Shown: positions 1 to 8,597, counted from the first letter of the stretch. The stretch: 64,000 nucleotides of DNA from Shewanella inventionis (GCF_014641855.1 NZ_BMII01000002.1:158575-222574); one strand, 5' to 3'. The notes: a model not told the origin generated them from the letters alone. A program made the numbers and translations.

Positions 1-420
1 TAACGGGTCATCACTTAAATTTGCCATGACTTGGTCGGTAACATCGGTGACTTCTTCGGTGATATAAAGTCGTTCGTTGGGGCCTGCCGACGGTTCTTCT
101 GCCTGGGTATTAGCTAAAAAGCCATTTGCGAGATAATTATGGTCTTTTTTGCTGTTATATTGGATCCCGCGATATGCACAATGATGGTTTGTGACAACTA
201 GGCCTTGGGGCGACACAAAACTGGCGGTACAATAGCCCAAGCTAACAACGGCATTCATCGGGTATTGACCTAAATCGGCTAACTGTGATGCTGGAATATC
301 AATACCACGTTGTTGTAATTTGTCGGCTATAGACAGCATTTGATAAGGCTGCCACTGTCCTTCATCAGCAAGAGCAAAACAAGATGTCAGCACTAATGCT
401 GCAACAAGTGCAATACGCAT
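1..420 (-). CDS. S46-family dipeptidyl peptidase (DPP7/DPP11-like), N-terminal part
   Basis: The reading frame starts with ATG at 420 and is still open at base 1, so only the first 140 residues are present. Residues 1-18 form a signal peptide ending FALA before DEGQW. The stretch GYCTASFVSPQGLVVTNHHC (62-81) is the hallmark of peptidase family S46, with the catalytic histidine in TNHHC. Family members are exported serine exopeptidases that release dipeptides from the N-termini of peptides in the periplasm. The serine and aspartate of the triad lie outside the window, so DPP7-type and DPP11-type specificity cannot be separated. The gene is divergent from dnaB. Confidence 0.85.
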   Translation of the reverse strand, partial: MRIALVAALVLTSCFALADEGQWQPYQMLSIADKLQQRGIDIPASQLADLGQYPMNAVVSLGYCTASFVSPQGLVVTNHHCAYRGIQYNSKKDHNYLANGFLANTQAEEPSAGPNERLYITEEVTDVTDQVMANLSDDPL

Positions 421-550
421 GTATTTTCCTTAATGTATTAATTGATTAACCGTTGACTGAGTCGTCGTTTTCATTCTAAATGACAGCAAATAAAGCTTAG
501 ACACGGTGTTATACCATATTTTATAAAGTCGTTGTAAATTGGGAGCGTGA

Positions 551-1957
551 ATGTCACAACAAGGTGCTTTTAAAGCCAGAAATAGGCAAAAAGATGCAGA
601 GGTCAATGCATTAAAACTGCCACCACATTCGATTGAAGCTGAACAGTCCGTTTTAGGCGGCTTAATGCTCGACGCCGAAGCGTGGGACCGTGTTTCTGAA
701 GCGGTGGTACCTGAAGATTTTTATTCTCGTTCACATCGCATGATTTATACCGCAATGCAAAAGTTGATGGAGTCAGGCCAGCCGCTTGATTTAATTACCG
801 TTTCTGAGCAACTTGAAATTGAAGACCAACTAGAAGATGCTGGCGGTTTTGCCTATTTAGGTGAAATTGCAAAAAATACCCCCAGTGCCGGCAATATTTT
901 GTCTTACGCGGATATTGTACGTGAGAGAGCGGTTGTGCGAGACATGATTGGGGTCGCTCATGAAATTGCAGACGCCGGCTATAACCCTGAAGGGCGCGAT
1001 TCAAGCGCTTTGCTTGATTTAGCCGAAACCAAAGTTTTTAAAATTGCTGAGATGCGTGCCAATGCCAATGAAGGGCCGGAAAACATCAAAAGCATTCTTG
1101 AAAAAACCGTTGATAAAATCGAGCAGCTTTATAATAACCCACATAATGGGGTTACTGGGGTGTCGAGTGGCTTCAACGATTTAGATAAAATGACCGCAGG
1201 TTTTCAGTCAGGCGATTTAATTATCGTTGCGGCACGTCCATCGATGGGTAAAACCACCTTCGCGATGAACTTATGCGAACAGGCCGCAATGAATGAAGAT
1301 AAGCCCGTGCTTATTTTCAGCCTCGAGATGCCGTCAGAACAGATTATGATGCGTATGTTGGCCTCACTTGGCCGGGTTGATCAAACTAAAATTCGTACGG
1401 GCCAATTAGATGATGAGGATTGGGCGCGCGTGTCATCAACCATGGGTATTATGCTTGAGCAAGGCAAAATGTACATTGATGATGGTTCAGGCTTAACGCC
1501 TACCGAAGTTCGCAGCCGTGCTAGACGTATTGCACGCGAGCATGGTGGCTTGTCGATGATTATGATCGATTACTTGCAGTTAATGCAGGTACCCTCGTTA
1601 AAAGATAATCGTACGTTAGAAATTTCAGAAATCTCGCGCTCATTAAAAGCGCTCGCCAAAGAGCTCGAAATCCCGGTTATTGCTTTGTCGCAGCTTAACC
1701 GCTCGTTAGAGCAACGTGCCGACAAACGTCCGGTTAACTCAGACTTACGTGAATCGGGAGCTATTGAGCAAGATGCCGACTTAATTATGTTTATTTATCG
1801 CGATGAAGTGTATAACGACAACTCTGAAGATAAAGGCACCGCTGAAATTATTATTGGTAAACAGCGTAACGGCCCTATTGGTCGTGTCCGCTTGGTATTC
1901 CAGGGGCAATTCTCACGGTTTGATAATTATGCAGGGCCTCAATTCGAGGAAGATTAA
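551..1957 (+). CDS. dnaB: Replicative DNA helicase DnaB
   Basis: Hexameric 5'-3' helicase that unwinds DNA at the replication fork and binds primase. At 468 residues it has the family's usual length. The N-terminal helical domain (about 25-125, beginning PPHSIEAEQSVLGG) is followed by a linker and a RecA-like ATPase domain from about 200. Walker A is ARPSMGKT (228-235), the Walker B region is MIMIDYLQLM, and the arginine-finger side shows SDLRESGAIEQDAD. A GGGAG element stands 5 bases before the ATG. alr follows on the same strand after 120 bases, the usual neighbour in Shewanella and enteric bacteria. No intein or insertion is seen. Confidence 0.98.
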   Translation: MSQQGAFKARNRQKDAEVNALKLPPHSIEAEQSVLGGLMLDAEAWDRVSEAVVPEDFYSRSHRMIYTAMQKLMESGQPLDLITVSEQLEIEDQLEDAGGFAYLGEIAKNTPSAGNILSYADIVRERAVVRDMIGVAHEIADAGYNPEGRDSSALLDLAETKVFKIAEMRANANEGPENIKSILEKTVDKIEQLYNNPHNGVTGVSSGFNDLDKMTAGFQSGDLIIVAARPSMGKTTFAMNLCEQAAMNEDKPVLIFSLEMPSEQIMMRMLASLGRVDQTKIRTGQLDDEDWARVSSTMGIMLEQGKMYIDDGSGLTPTEVRSRARRIAREHGGLSMIMIDYLQLMQVPSLKDNRTLEISEISRSLKALAKELEIPVIALSQLNRSLEQRADKRPVNSDLRESGAIEQDADLIMFIYRDEVYNDNSEDKGTAEIIIGKQRNGPIGRVRLVFQGQFSRFDNYAGPQFEED

Positions 1958-2077
1958 TTATTTATTATCCTGTATTTAATTATATTTTATGGTTGTTTAT
2001 GATCTTCCGTTAGCGATATATGACTTTTTGGGCTAGCCAAATGGGTTATGTTTTTATTGTTTAATTAAGGCACTCTA

Positions 2078-3196
2078 TTGAAACCGTTTCCTCGTGCAGA
2101 AATCAGCCGTTGTGCTTTGCAAAGTAATCTGGCACAGCTGCGTCTTATTGCACCCAAAAGTAAAATTATGGCTGTGGTTAAAGCCAATGGTTATGGCCAT
2201 GGTTTATTAAATGTGGCTGAAAGCGTAGGCATTTTAAATTATGTCCAAAGCGTGGGGAAATACCATGGTGGCGCCGACGGGTTTGGTTTAGCTAGATTAG
2301 AAGAAGCGCTGCAATTACGCGAAGGTGGAGTGAAAGGAAAACTACTCTTATTAGAAGGCTTTTTTCGTCAATCAGATTTGGCCACTTTAGTTACTCATAA
2401 TATTGATACCGTGGTTCACCATGAGTCTCAATTGCACATGCTCGAAACCATCAAGCTGGATAAGCCCGTTACCGTGTGGATAAAAATTGATACCGGAATG
2501 CATCGGATTGGATTTACTTTGGATCAGTTTGAAAAGGTGTATCAACGCTTACTTCACTGCCCACAAGTGGCTAAACCCATCCATTTAATGACTCATTTTG
2601 CCTGTGCAGACGAACCTGATAACCAGATGACGCAAGACCAAATGAACGCCTTTTTGCAGCTTATTGATGGCCTCGACGGCGACCGTACTTTAGCCAATTC
2701 TGCTGGCACGTTATTTTGGCCAACAAGCCAAGCAGATTGGATTAGACCGGGAATTGCGCTATACGGTATTTCACCTGTAGTGGGTGATAGAGGCGTTAAT
2801 CATCGACTTATACCAGCAATGGAATTAGTGTCTAATTTGATTGCAGTACGCGATCATAAAGCGGGTGACAGCGTAGGGTATGGCGCATTTTGGACAGCCA
2901 AACAAGATACCCGTTTAGGTGTTGTGGCCATTGGCTATGGCGATGGTTATCCTCGTAACGCGCCAGAGGGCACCCCAGTTTGGATTAATGGCCGCCGTGT
3001 CCCTATTGTAGGCCGTGTGTCGATGGACATGTTAACTGTCGATCTTGGTGCCGATGCGCAAGACAATGTGGGAGATAGTGTTCAACTTTGGGGGAAAGCT
3101 TTAGCGGTAGAAGAAGTCGCTGAGCATATCGGCACAATTGCATATGAGTTAGTGACTAAGCTCACTCCAAGAGTTGTGGTTGAGTTACTCGACTAA
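2078..3196 (+). CDS. alr: Alanine racemase, with a short extra segment
   Basis: PLP-dependent enzyme converting L-alanine to D-alanine for peptidoglycan. The PLP lysine lies in [12 protein letters not shown] (K35). The C-terminal domain shows SVGYGAFW with the catalytic tyrosine, and [14 protein letters not shown]. The start is TTG at 2078 with TAAGG 8 bases upstream, giving the canonical [11 protein letters not shown]-terminus. The protein has 372 residues against about 358-360 for close relatives. The surplus sits at about 52-66 ([15 protein letters not shown]), just before [12 protein letters not shown], where relatives join directly. The two SVG motifs flanking part of the insert hint at a local duplication. 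A bidirectional terminator follows. Confidence 0.97.
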   Translation: MKPFPRAEISRCALQSNLAQLRLIAPKSKIMAVVKANGYGHGLLNVAESVGILNYVQSVGKYHGGADGFGLARLEEALQLREGGVKGKLLLLEGFFRQSDLATLVTHNIDTVVHHESQLHMLETIKLDKPVTVWIKIDTGMHRIGFTLDQFEKVYQRLLHCPQVAKPIHLMTHFACADEPDNQMTQDQMNAFLQLIDGLDGDRTLANSAGTLFWPTSQADWIRPGIALYGISPVVGDRGVNHRLIPAMELVSNLIAVRDHKAGDSVGYGAFWTAKQDTRLGVVAIGYGDGYPRNAPEGTPVWINGRRVPIVGRVSMDMLTVDLGADAQDNVGDSVQLWGKALAVEEVAEHIGTIAYELVTKLTPRVVVELLD

Positions 3197-3214
3197 ATAT
3201 AAATATAAATAAAT

Positions 3215-3252
3215 AAAAATGCCCAAGGTACTTCAGTGTCTTGGGCATTTTT
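3215..3252. terminator. Bidirectional terminator between alr and cheX
   Basis: GCCCAAG (3221-3227) pairs with CTTGGGC (3240-3246). A-run and T-run flanks at 3215-3219 and 3248-3252 allow it to end transcription from alr on one strand and from cheX on the other. Confidence 0.85.
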
Positions 3253-3272
3253 GTTTCGCATAGCTCATTAGG

Positions 3273-3743
3273 CTATTGCGCATCTTCAAAACAGATTTCA
3301 ATAAAAGCATTACCGTGGTCATGGGTAAAAGGCATCAGAATTTTTTTACCACGCGCTTTATGAGAAATGGTATGGTTTTTACCAGACACGACAGCGGGAG
3401 TTGCCATATCAAAATCATAGCCCTTATCGCTGAGTAAATTTTTAGCGCCTCCAGTAACCATGTTGGTTATTTCACCTACTAAATCTGTTACTTCATCATT
3501 AATGGTGTCAGGCTTTTCCCCTAACATTTTGTTCATTATTTCAAGAATTAAGGATTGCTCAAAAGTAATAGACAGCGAGCCACGAGTTTTAGGCCCCACC
3601 ATCCCAATCAACCCAGAAACATCACCTTTAGCGAGATCATGATTTTTTAATTGTGGTTTACCCGGCTTGAGATCCATTGTTGCCATTGTTGATATCACAT
3701 TGATCAAAGAAACTAGAAATGGGTTGATGAATTCAACGTTCAT
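3273..3743 (-). CDS. cheX: CheX-type chemotaxis protein
   Basis: A 156-residue protein of the CheX/CheC-like phosphatase group, which dephosphorylates CheY-P or related response regulators in the cytoplasm. The signature is DLVGEITNMVTGGAKNLL, with the E-x2-N pair needed for phosphatase action, followed by TPAVVSGKNH and a C-terminal IEICFED strand. The ATG at 3743 gives MNVEFINPFL. A TTG at 3749 in the same frame lies closer to the AAGGA element (5 bases, against 11 for the ATG), so the protein may be two residues longer. It stands alone, with no chemotaxis genes nearby, as is common for orphan cheX in Shewanella. Confidence 0.85.
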   Translation of the reverse strand: MNVEFINPFLVSLINVISTMATMDLKPGKPQLKNHDLAKGDVSGLIGMVGPKTRGSLSITFEQSLILEIMNKMLGEKPDTINDEVTDLVGEITNMVTGGAKNLLSDKGYDFDMATPAVVSGKNHTISHKARGKKILMPFTHDHGNAFIEICFEDAQ

Positions 3744-3749
3744 AGGCAA

Positions 3750-4220
3750 AACAATCCTTCTACATTCAAAACTGCAATAGACACATTAAGCATGATCACA
3801 TCAGCTTATTAGCATTAATGTACACTATATCAGTAAACTGAAATACAGGTTTAAGCTTAGAACACAAAAATGAAATTGAAAGCGACATTACTGGCACAGA
3901 TAGTTTAATACGGCGGTTTAGTGTTGGTGGCTCAATATTTGATTGAATACAATCTTGAAAGCTTCAATTTTGCAAGCTACATGAATAGAGGTTAAAAAAT
4001 CTTACATGGTTTAGTTGTGGTTACTGACCAAATCTAGCGTAAAAATTGATGGTGTTTCTCGTTGATGGGTTAGTGATATAATCAGCTCAATCAGCAAAAG
4101 AGACTATTTTAGGTCACAATCATATTGACCCATCATCAGTTACACTCCGTAGTAATAATTAACATTTGTTGTTCGATTCAATAACACTGTCGAAAGATGT
4201 GTTTATCAATGCCGTAGATT
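3750..4220. other. Intergenic region cheX-dusA
   Basis: 471 bases without an intact gene. It must hold the promoters of cheX and dusA, but no convincing -35/-10 pair was found. The only coding-like trace is a 42-codon frame at 3870-3995 that is broken by an internal stop and is listed separately. Confidence 0.5.
3870..3995 (+). pseudogene. Possible remnant of a small membrane peptide gene
   Basis: From ATG at 3870 the frame reads MKLKATLLAQIV, then a TAA, then YGGLVLVAQYLIEYNLESF and a further short segment up to a TAA at 3993. Reading through the internal stop would give a 40-residue peptide with a hydrophobic core. The composition looks protein-like, but there is no clear ribosome binding site and I do not recognise a family. 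It could be chance. Confidence 0.2.
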
Positions 4221-5249
4221 ATGAGTATAAATAATTCAGTGAATATTACACCAAAGCCAGACACGCTCGATCGCACCTTTTCTATAGCACCTATGCTGGA
4301 TTGGACGGATCGCCACTACCGTTACTTTGCACGTTTATTGTCAGTTAAAGCACTGCTTTATACTGAAATGGTCACCACTGGGGCTATATTGCAGGGCAAG
4401 GGTGACTATTTGGCTTATAACGATGAAGAGCATCCGTTGGCTTTGCAGTTAGGTGGCTCTAATCCTATTGATTTAGCCGCTTGTGCCAAATTGGCTGCTG
4501 AGCGAGGCTATGATGAAGTCAATCTTAATGTAGGTTGCCCGTCTGACCGCGTGCAAAATGGTCGTTTTGGTGCCTGTTTAATGGCTGAGCCTGAGCTAGT
4601 TGCTCAGTGTGTCGATGCGATGAAGCAAGTTACTGATATTCCCATAACCGTTAAAACCCGCATTGGTATTGATGAACAAGACAGTTATCAATTTTTAACA
4701 GATTTTATTGAAATCGTGAATGCAAAAGGCTGTACTGCATTTACTATTCATGCGCGTAAAGCGTGGTTGCAAGGCTTGAGTCCGAAAGAAAACCGTGAGA
4801 TCCCGCCGTTAGATTATGAGCGCGTGTATCAGCTTAAACGAGATTACCCACAGCTTAATATTAGTATTAATGGCGGTATTAAAACCCTTGAGGAAGCCCA
4901 ACTGCATTTAGCACAGCTTGATGGTGTGATGGTTGGGCGCGAAGCGTACCAAAATCCGTATATTTTGGCTCAGGTAGATCAGCAATTATGCGGTACAAGC
5001 AGCCCTATCATTACTCGTGAGCAAGTGATTGAGAAAATGCTGCCTTATATCGAAGCGCATTTGGCTCAAGGCGGTCGTTTGAATCATATCACTCGTCATA
5101 TGATTGGTTTGTTCCAAGGGTTACCGGGTTCGCGTGGCTGGCGACGCCATTTAAGTGAAAATGCCCACAAGCCGAATGCTGATATCAATGTGGTTTTAAA
5201 AGCCGCTGAATTTGTTGAGCCCCAGGCTCTTGCTGAGTCACAGGCTTAG
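4221..5249 (+). CDS. dusA: tRNA-dihydrouridine(20/20a) synthase DusA
   Basis: FMN enzyme that reduces uridines 20 and 20a in the tRNA D-loop using NADPH. The TIM-barrel begins at [18 protein letters not shown] (21-38). The motif [17 protein letters not shown] (105-121) and the FMN-site segments TVKTRIGID and SINGGI are present. [17 protein letters not shown] near the C-terminus is typical of DusA as opposed to DusB or DusC. Its 342 residues fit the family. It is followed by its own terminator and then the psp-like operon, matching the dusA-pspG neighbourhood of enteric bacteria. Confidence 0.96.
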   Translation: MSINNSVNITPKPDTLDRTFSIAPMLDWTDRHYRYFARLLSVKALLYTEMVTTGAILQGKGDYLAYNDEEHPLALQLGGSNPIDLAACAKLAAERGYDEVNLNVGCPSDRVQNGRFGACLMAEPELVAQCVDAMKQVTDIPITVKTRIGIDEQDSYQFLTDFIEIVNAKGCTAFTIHARKAWLQGLSPKENREIPPLDYERVYQLKRDYPQLNISINGGIKTLEEAQLHLAQLDGVMVGREAYQNPYILAQVDQQLCGTSSPIITREQVIEKMLPYIEAHLAQGGRLNHITRHMIGLFQGLPGSRGWRRHLSENAHKPNADINVVLKAAEFVEPQALAESQA

Positions 5250-5282
5250 TACGTTTTATCCCAATAGGTATTCTTTTCCCCA

Positions 5283-5307
5283 AGCGCCTTAATTTAGGCG
5301 CTTTTTT
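5283..5307 (+). terminator. Rho-independent terminator of dusA
   Basis: AGCGCCT (5283-5289) pairs with AGGCGCT (5296-5302) around a six-base loop and is followed by a run of T. Confidence 0.9.
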
Positions 5308-5377
5308 AGTGTTAATCCTTCCACAGACATTTTTTTTACCTGTAAATAATTTTGATATTAAACGTACTGGTCATTTT

Positions 5378-5413
5378 AACCAACTTGGTGGTTATTTTTA
5401 CTACCTGTTGGTT
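5378..5413. promoter_or_regulatory. Candidate upstream activator site for the sigma-54 promoter
   Basis: AACCAAC at 5378-5384 is repeated as its exact inverse GTTGGTT at 5407-5413, and a second inner ACCAACTTGGT symmetry overlaps the left arm. The element lies about 90-125 bases before the -24 box, the usual distance for an enhancer-binding activator such as PspF. The assignment to PspF is inferred from position only. Confidence 0.4.
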
Positions 5414-5501
5414 TTTTGTACGTGAGTCCTGTTCATTAAAAAAGGGTGGGCGCTTAAATAATAGCTAGGTAAATCAGTGGTTTTTTGTGTTTTTTAAAAG
5501 T

Positions 5502-5517
5502 TGGCACGTAGCTTGTA
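5502..5517 (+). promoter_or_regulatory. Sigma-54 promoter of the psp-like operon
   Basis: TGGCACG-N4-TTGTA gives the -24 GG (5503-5504) and a -12 GT in place of GC. The same TTGTA form occurs, as I recall, in enterobacterial psp promoters. It lies about 70 bases before the first ATG of the operon. Confidence 0.8.
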
Positions 5518-5585
5518 ATACCCATGGTGTAATCAACTAGACGGGTGTTTAGTTGCCATTAACCAACACAAGAAAGGATGCCACC

Positions 5586-5900
5586 ATGTTTACATTAACT
5601 TCAAATATCGTTCGTCGTACTGTTCAATTATCTGTTGCTGCCGCAGTGCTCGTTACGGCAAGTGTTTCAGCACAAGCGGATGAGGTTTCTTTGAGCAATA
5701 CGCTTAATTCACTTGAGCAGAACATCGCTCAAGCGAGCCAAGAAATGATTTCAACGGCTAAACAAGAGTTTCTGTTGTCGTTACAAACTCAAATCGCTGA
5801 GCAAGTTTACGAGGTCAATTCAAGTTTGGCGCAAGTGTCATTAGTTGGAACCGAAGAAAACAACACCGCCATTGCAGCAAAAACTGCAGAGAATAAGTAA
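5586..5900 (+). CDS. Secreted small helical protein of the psp-like operon
   Basis: A 104-residue protein that I cannot assign to a named family. Residues 1-31 form a signal peptide (positively charged NIVRR, hydrophobic LSVAAAVLVTASVS, cleavage after AQA). The mature part, about 70 residues, is predicted helical and rich in Q, E, S and A, with heptad-like spacing, so it may form a periplasmic coiled coil. AAGAAAGGATGCCACC precedes the ATG at 5586 (AAGGA with 7 bases). A longer frame from 5553 would place charged residues before the signal peptide and lacks a site. The next gene overlaps its stop codon. It is the first gene behind a sigma-54 promoter, so a role in envelope stress is likely but inferred. 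Confidence 0.8.
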   Translation: MFTLTSNIVRRTVQLSVAAAVLVTASVSAQADEVSLSNTLNSLEQNIAQASQEMISTAKQEFLLSLQTQIAEQVYEVNSSLAQVSLVGTEENNTAIAAKTAENK

Positions 5901-6031
5901 TGGATTGGCTGTTAAATTTGGGCTTGGTGCTGCCATTAATGTCGTTGCTATTATTGCCGGTAATCAGTTTTGCATTTTTTGCTATGTTAGTCAGCCAGCT
6001 CGAATGGCCTAACATTAATGACCAAGCTTAA
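5900..6031 (+). CDS. 43-residue membrane peptide, psp-like operon
   Basis: The ATG shares a base with the TAA of the preceding gene (TAATG), so translation is probably coupled. The product, starting MDWLLNLGLVLPLMSL, has one long hydrophobic stretch (residues 4-34) and a short polar tail EWPNINDQA. This predicts a single-pass inner-membrane peptide. It occupies the place where pspG sits in enteric genomes but shows no clear similarity to PspG and is half as long. It is too short for routine gene calling. Its reality rests on tight coupling, membrane character and the position between two conserved-looking genes. Confidence 0.65.
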   Translation: MDWLLNLGLVLPLMSLLLLPVISFAFFAMLVSQLEWPNINDQA

Positions 6032-6113
6032 GAATCCAATAATCAATATGAGTATACTGATAAGCAAGTGACTAACATCAATCTTGTTATCAATTTTAAA
6101 CTAGGAGAATACG

Positions 6114-6314
6114 ATGAGTCGTTTAATGAGTCGATTGCAAGATGAAGCAAGGATAGTGTGCGGTGTATCTGCTAATTTAGCAAAGCAGTATGGCTGGTCA
6201 TTACTGTGGACCCGCGTTGTGACGATGGGGTTAGTGATCACCAATCCAGGTATTAGCTTAGCGGCATATTTTATTGTGGCCGTTGTCATGAGCCAAAAAA
6301 CCTCACGTTTTTAA
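6114..6314 (+). CDS. PspC-domain small membrane protein
   Basis: A 66-residue protein whose body fits the PspC fold: a basic N-terminus, then CGVSANLAKQYGWSLLWTRV, matching the family pattern of G-V-x-x-x-L-A-x-x-x-G-W-x-x-x-x-x-R, then a membrane segment ending AAYFIVAVVM. It is much shorter than E. coli PspC (about 120 residues) and lacks its C-terminal part. AGGAG stands 6 bases before the ATG. It closes the sigma-54 operon, 82 bases after the 43-residue peptide. By family knowledge PspC relatives sense membrane stress; here that is inference. Confidence 0.8.
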   Translation: MSRLMSRLQDEARIVCGVSANLAKQYGWSLLWTRVVTMGLVITNPGISLAAYFIVAVVMSQKTSRF

Positions 6315-6344
6315 TGCCCACCCCGGAAGGTAGAGGGGTGAGCA
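6315..6344. terminator. Hairpin between the psp-like operon and the hydratase gene
   Basis: TGCCCACCCC pairs with GGGGTGAGCA with one internal mismatch around a 10-base loop. The T-run is poor on both strands, so it may be a weak terminator for the convergent genes. Confidence 0.4.
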
Positions 6345-6351
6345 TAGATGA

Positions 6352-7089
6352 TTATTTATTTAAAAAAGCCTTAAATCGCTGCTTAGCTTCATCGCTTTGT
6401 AAACGCTGAGCAAATTGTACAATTTCTAATTTCATTTGAGCTTTTACTTGAGCTCGATTATGACGTAAAAGTTGTTTTGATGCTTGCATGGATAAAGGTG
6501 GCTGGGCCGCCAATTTTTTTGCTTGTGTTAGGCTAAAATCAATCAACTCATTGTGTGGAACAACACGATTGATTAAGTTTAATTGCGCTGCGGTTTCGGC
6601 ATCAAAAGTGTCGCCTAATAAAATGAGTTCAGCCGCTTTGTGCTGGCCTACGATCGATGGTAGTAATATGCTTGATGCTGCTTCTGGTACTAAAGCTAAA
6701 TTGACAAAAGGCATTTGGAATTTGGCCTTGTTGTCTGCATATACTAAGTCGCAATGGAGCAATAATGTTGTGCCAATCCCTACCGCTGCACCGGTTACAG
6801 CCGCAACCACAGGCTTTTTTAGATCAACCAAGCAAAACAAGAATTTAACTGTTGGGTGATTATCATCTAATGCACCACTTTGCAGGAAATCTACGATATC
6901 ATTACCTGACGTAAAACAATCGTCTGTGCCATGAAACATAAAGGCACGAATGTCATTGTCGGCTTCGCCTTGGATCAGGTATTCTGTTAACTGCTGATAC
7001 ATTTTTAGATTGAAGGCGTTACGTTTTTCTGGACGATTAAAACTGATGATGCGTACACCTTGATCATCTCTTACCTGAATATAACTCAT
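6352..7089 (-). CDS. Enoyl-CoA hydratase/isomerase family protein
   Basis: Crotonase-fold protein of 245 residues acting on an acyl-CoA thioester. The N-terminus MSYIQVRDDQGVRIISFNRPEKRNAF is typical, as are the oxyanion-hole segments FTSGNDIVDF and AVTGAAVGIGTTLLLHCDLVYAD. The glutamate expected of the hydratases is present in VPEAASS. The ATG at 7089 has AGGA 7-8 bases upstream; a longer frame from 7161 has no site and would read into the neighbour. The substrate is not predictable. The gene is divergent from the copper chaperone gene, 36 bases away. Confidence 0.88.
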   Translation of the reverse strand: MSYIQVRDDQGVRIISFNRPEKRNAFNLKMYQQLTEYLIQGEADNDIRAFMFHGTDDCFTSGNDIVDFLQSGALDDNHPTVKFLFCLVDLKKPVVAAVTGAAVGIGTTLLLHCDLVYADNKAKFQMPFVNLALVPEAASSILLPSIVGQHKAAELILLGDTFDAETAAQLNLINRVVPHNELIDFSLTQAKKLAAQPPLSMQASKQLLRHNRAQVKAQMKLEIVQFAQRLQSDEAKQRFKAFLNK

Positions 7090-7125
7090 TCGTGACTTCC
7101 TATAGTGAATGCGAGTGGGGTTTAC

Positions 7126-7611
7126 ATGGAGTTTAAGACATTGAAAGTAATATTCAAACACCTGTTTAACTTTTTAGTGTTATCATCATTGTCATTCGCA
7201 GCATCAGCTAACGTAGTTCTTGTTGATGGATATGTTAGAGCAATGCCTGCGAGTGTGCCCAATACTGCGGCTTATTTTACGTTAGAAAATCATACTGCAA
7301 ATGCAGTCACTTTGATTGGCGTTAATACTAGCGTAGCCAAAGAGGCACAGTTGCATACGATTATTGAAGAAAATGGCATGGTAAAAATGCGCCAGGTTAC
7401 AGGGTTTTCAATCCCATCTCATGGTTCGTTAAGTCTTCAACCTACCGGTGACCATATAATGTTATTGTCGTTAACGGCCCCATTGGTGGTAGATGATAAA
7501 GTACCACTAGAATTAATTTTTGAAGATGGTCAGCAACTTATTATTGAGTTGCCTGTCTTAAAGCAGGCTGCTCAACGTAGTGAACAAGCAGACCATCATC
7601 ACCATCATTAA
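7126..7611 (+). CDS. PCu(A)C-type periplasmic copper chaperone
   Basis: A 161-residue exported protein. A signal peptide (about 1-26, hydrophobic NFLVLSSLSFAASA) is followed by the DUF461 beta-barrel. The copper-binding pattern H-x10-M-x21-H-x-M is met exactly, from LHTIIEENGMVKM to GDHIML. The protein ends in five histidines, a possible extra metal site. Family members deliver Cu(I) to the CuA or CuB site of haem-copper oxidases. ATG 7126 is chosen because it gives a compact signal peptide; an upstream GTG at 7105 would add seven residues. Two more envelope genes follow within 3-13 bases, suggesting one transcript. Confidence 0.9.
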   Translation: MEFKTLKVIFKHLFNFLVLSSLSFAASANVVLVDGYVRAMPASVPNTAAYFTLENHTANAVTLIGVNTSVAKEAQLHTIIEENGMVKMRQVTGFSIPSHGSLSLQPTGDHIMLLSLTAPLVVDDKVPLELIFEDGQQLIIELPVLKQAAQRSEQADHHHHH

Positions 7612-7623
7612 GGAGTGATATTG

Positions 7624-8595
7624 ATGCAAGTTTCAAGGAATAAAATAGTAGGCGTACTAGGGATATTTTCGTTAGTGCTCTATGTGATTAGCGTTTGGTG
7701 GAGTTTTGAACCTGACACCATTGAGCCTATTTCAGCAAAAACAGATAATACGCAAAAAATTGTCGGTTACAGTACTACCAGCTCATTGATTTTAACCATG
7801 GAGGCACTGCTTGATAAACAAGGTGGGTGGTTGTCAAATGATATTATGCCACCGTCACTTATGATGGATAACATGCCCGCATTCGAGTTTGGTGCTTTAG
7901 AACAAGTGCGTGATTTAGCCTTAATTATGCGTAAAGAATTTAGCCGTTCACAATCTCAGTCTACTGCAGACAATGATTTGCTTGCTGCGCACTCTAAGTT
8001 AAACATTGAAAACACCAGTTGGTTAGTTCCTAGCGCTGAAGGCGAGTATCGTGAAGCGATAAAATTACTGAAACTTTATCGCGCTAAGATTAGTGATGCT
8101 AACAACAATAATGCTCAATTTTATGCTCGTGCAGACAACTTGAACGAATGGCTTAAAGAAGTGCAAAAACGTTTAGGCAGTATGTCGCAACGTTTGTCGG
8201 CAAGTGTGGGACAAGAACGACTTAATACCGATTTAGCAGGCGACAGCTCTGCACGTCAATCTACACCGGGTTTATCGAGCAGTGAAATTAAAACGAGCTG
8301 GTGGAAAATTGACGATGTATTTTATGAAAGCCGTGGTTCTGCATGGGCTTTATTAAACTTTATGCGTGCGATTGAGGTTGATTTTGCTGATGTGCTTGAA
8401 AAGAAGAATGCTGAGGTGAGTCTGCGCCAAATTATTCGCGAACTTGAAGCAACCCAGCAAACCGTATGGAGCCCTATAGTGCTTAACGGAAATGGTTTTG
8501 GTTTAGTGGCTAACCACTCATTGGTGATGGCAAATTATATTTCGCGTGCTAATGCTGCGGTTATTGATTTAACTAACTTACTTTCTCAAGGATAA
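7624..8595 (+). CDS. DUF2333 family inner-membrane-anchored protein
   Basis: A 323-residue protein with one N-terminal membrane helix (about 7-24, VGVLGIFSLVLYVISVWW) and a large soluble, mostly helical domain that should lie in the periplasm. Segments such as GGWLSNDIMPPSLMMDNMPAFEFG and SWWKIDDVFYESRGSAWALL are typical of DUF2333, a proteobacterial family without known function. AGGAG at 7611-7615 stands 8 bases before ATG 7624, favouring this start over GTG 7615. It follows the copper chaperone by 12 bases and precedes the beta-barrel gene by 2. Confidence 0.88.
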   Translation: MQVSRNKIVGVLGIFSLVLYVISVWWSFEPDTIEPISAKTDNTQKIVGYSTTSSLILTMEALLDKQGGWLSNDIMPPSLMMDNMPAFEFGALEQVRDLALIMRKEFSRSQSQSTADNDLLAAHSKLNIENTSWLVPSAEGEYREAIKLLKLYRAKISDANNNNAQFYARADNLNEWLKEVQKRLGSMSQRLSASVGQERLNTDLAGDSSARQSTPGLSSSEIKTSWWKIDDVFYESRGSAWALLNFMRAIEVDFADVLEKKNAEVSLRQIIRELEATQQTVWSPIVLNGNGFGLVANHSLVMANYISRANAAVIDLTNLLSQG

Positions 8596-8597
8596 AG

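Noticed and set aside
3870..3995. Selenoprotein or recoded stop in the small frame
   Set aside because: The internal stop is TAA, not TGA, and no recoding hairpin is seen.
5900..6031. PspG orthologue
   Set aside because: Position fits, but the peptide is half the length and lacks PspG's second hydrophobic segment.
7105..7125. GTG start adding seven residues to the copper chaperone
   Set aside because: The downstream ATG gives a normal compact signal peptide; the extension adds only polar residues before it.
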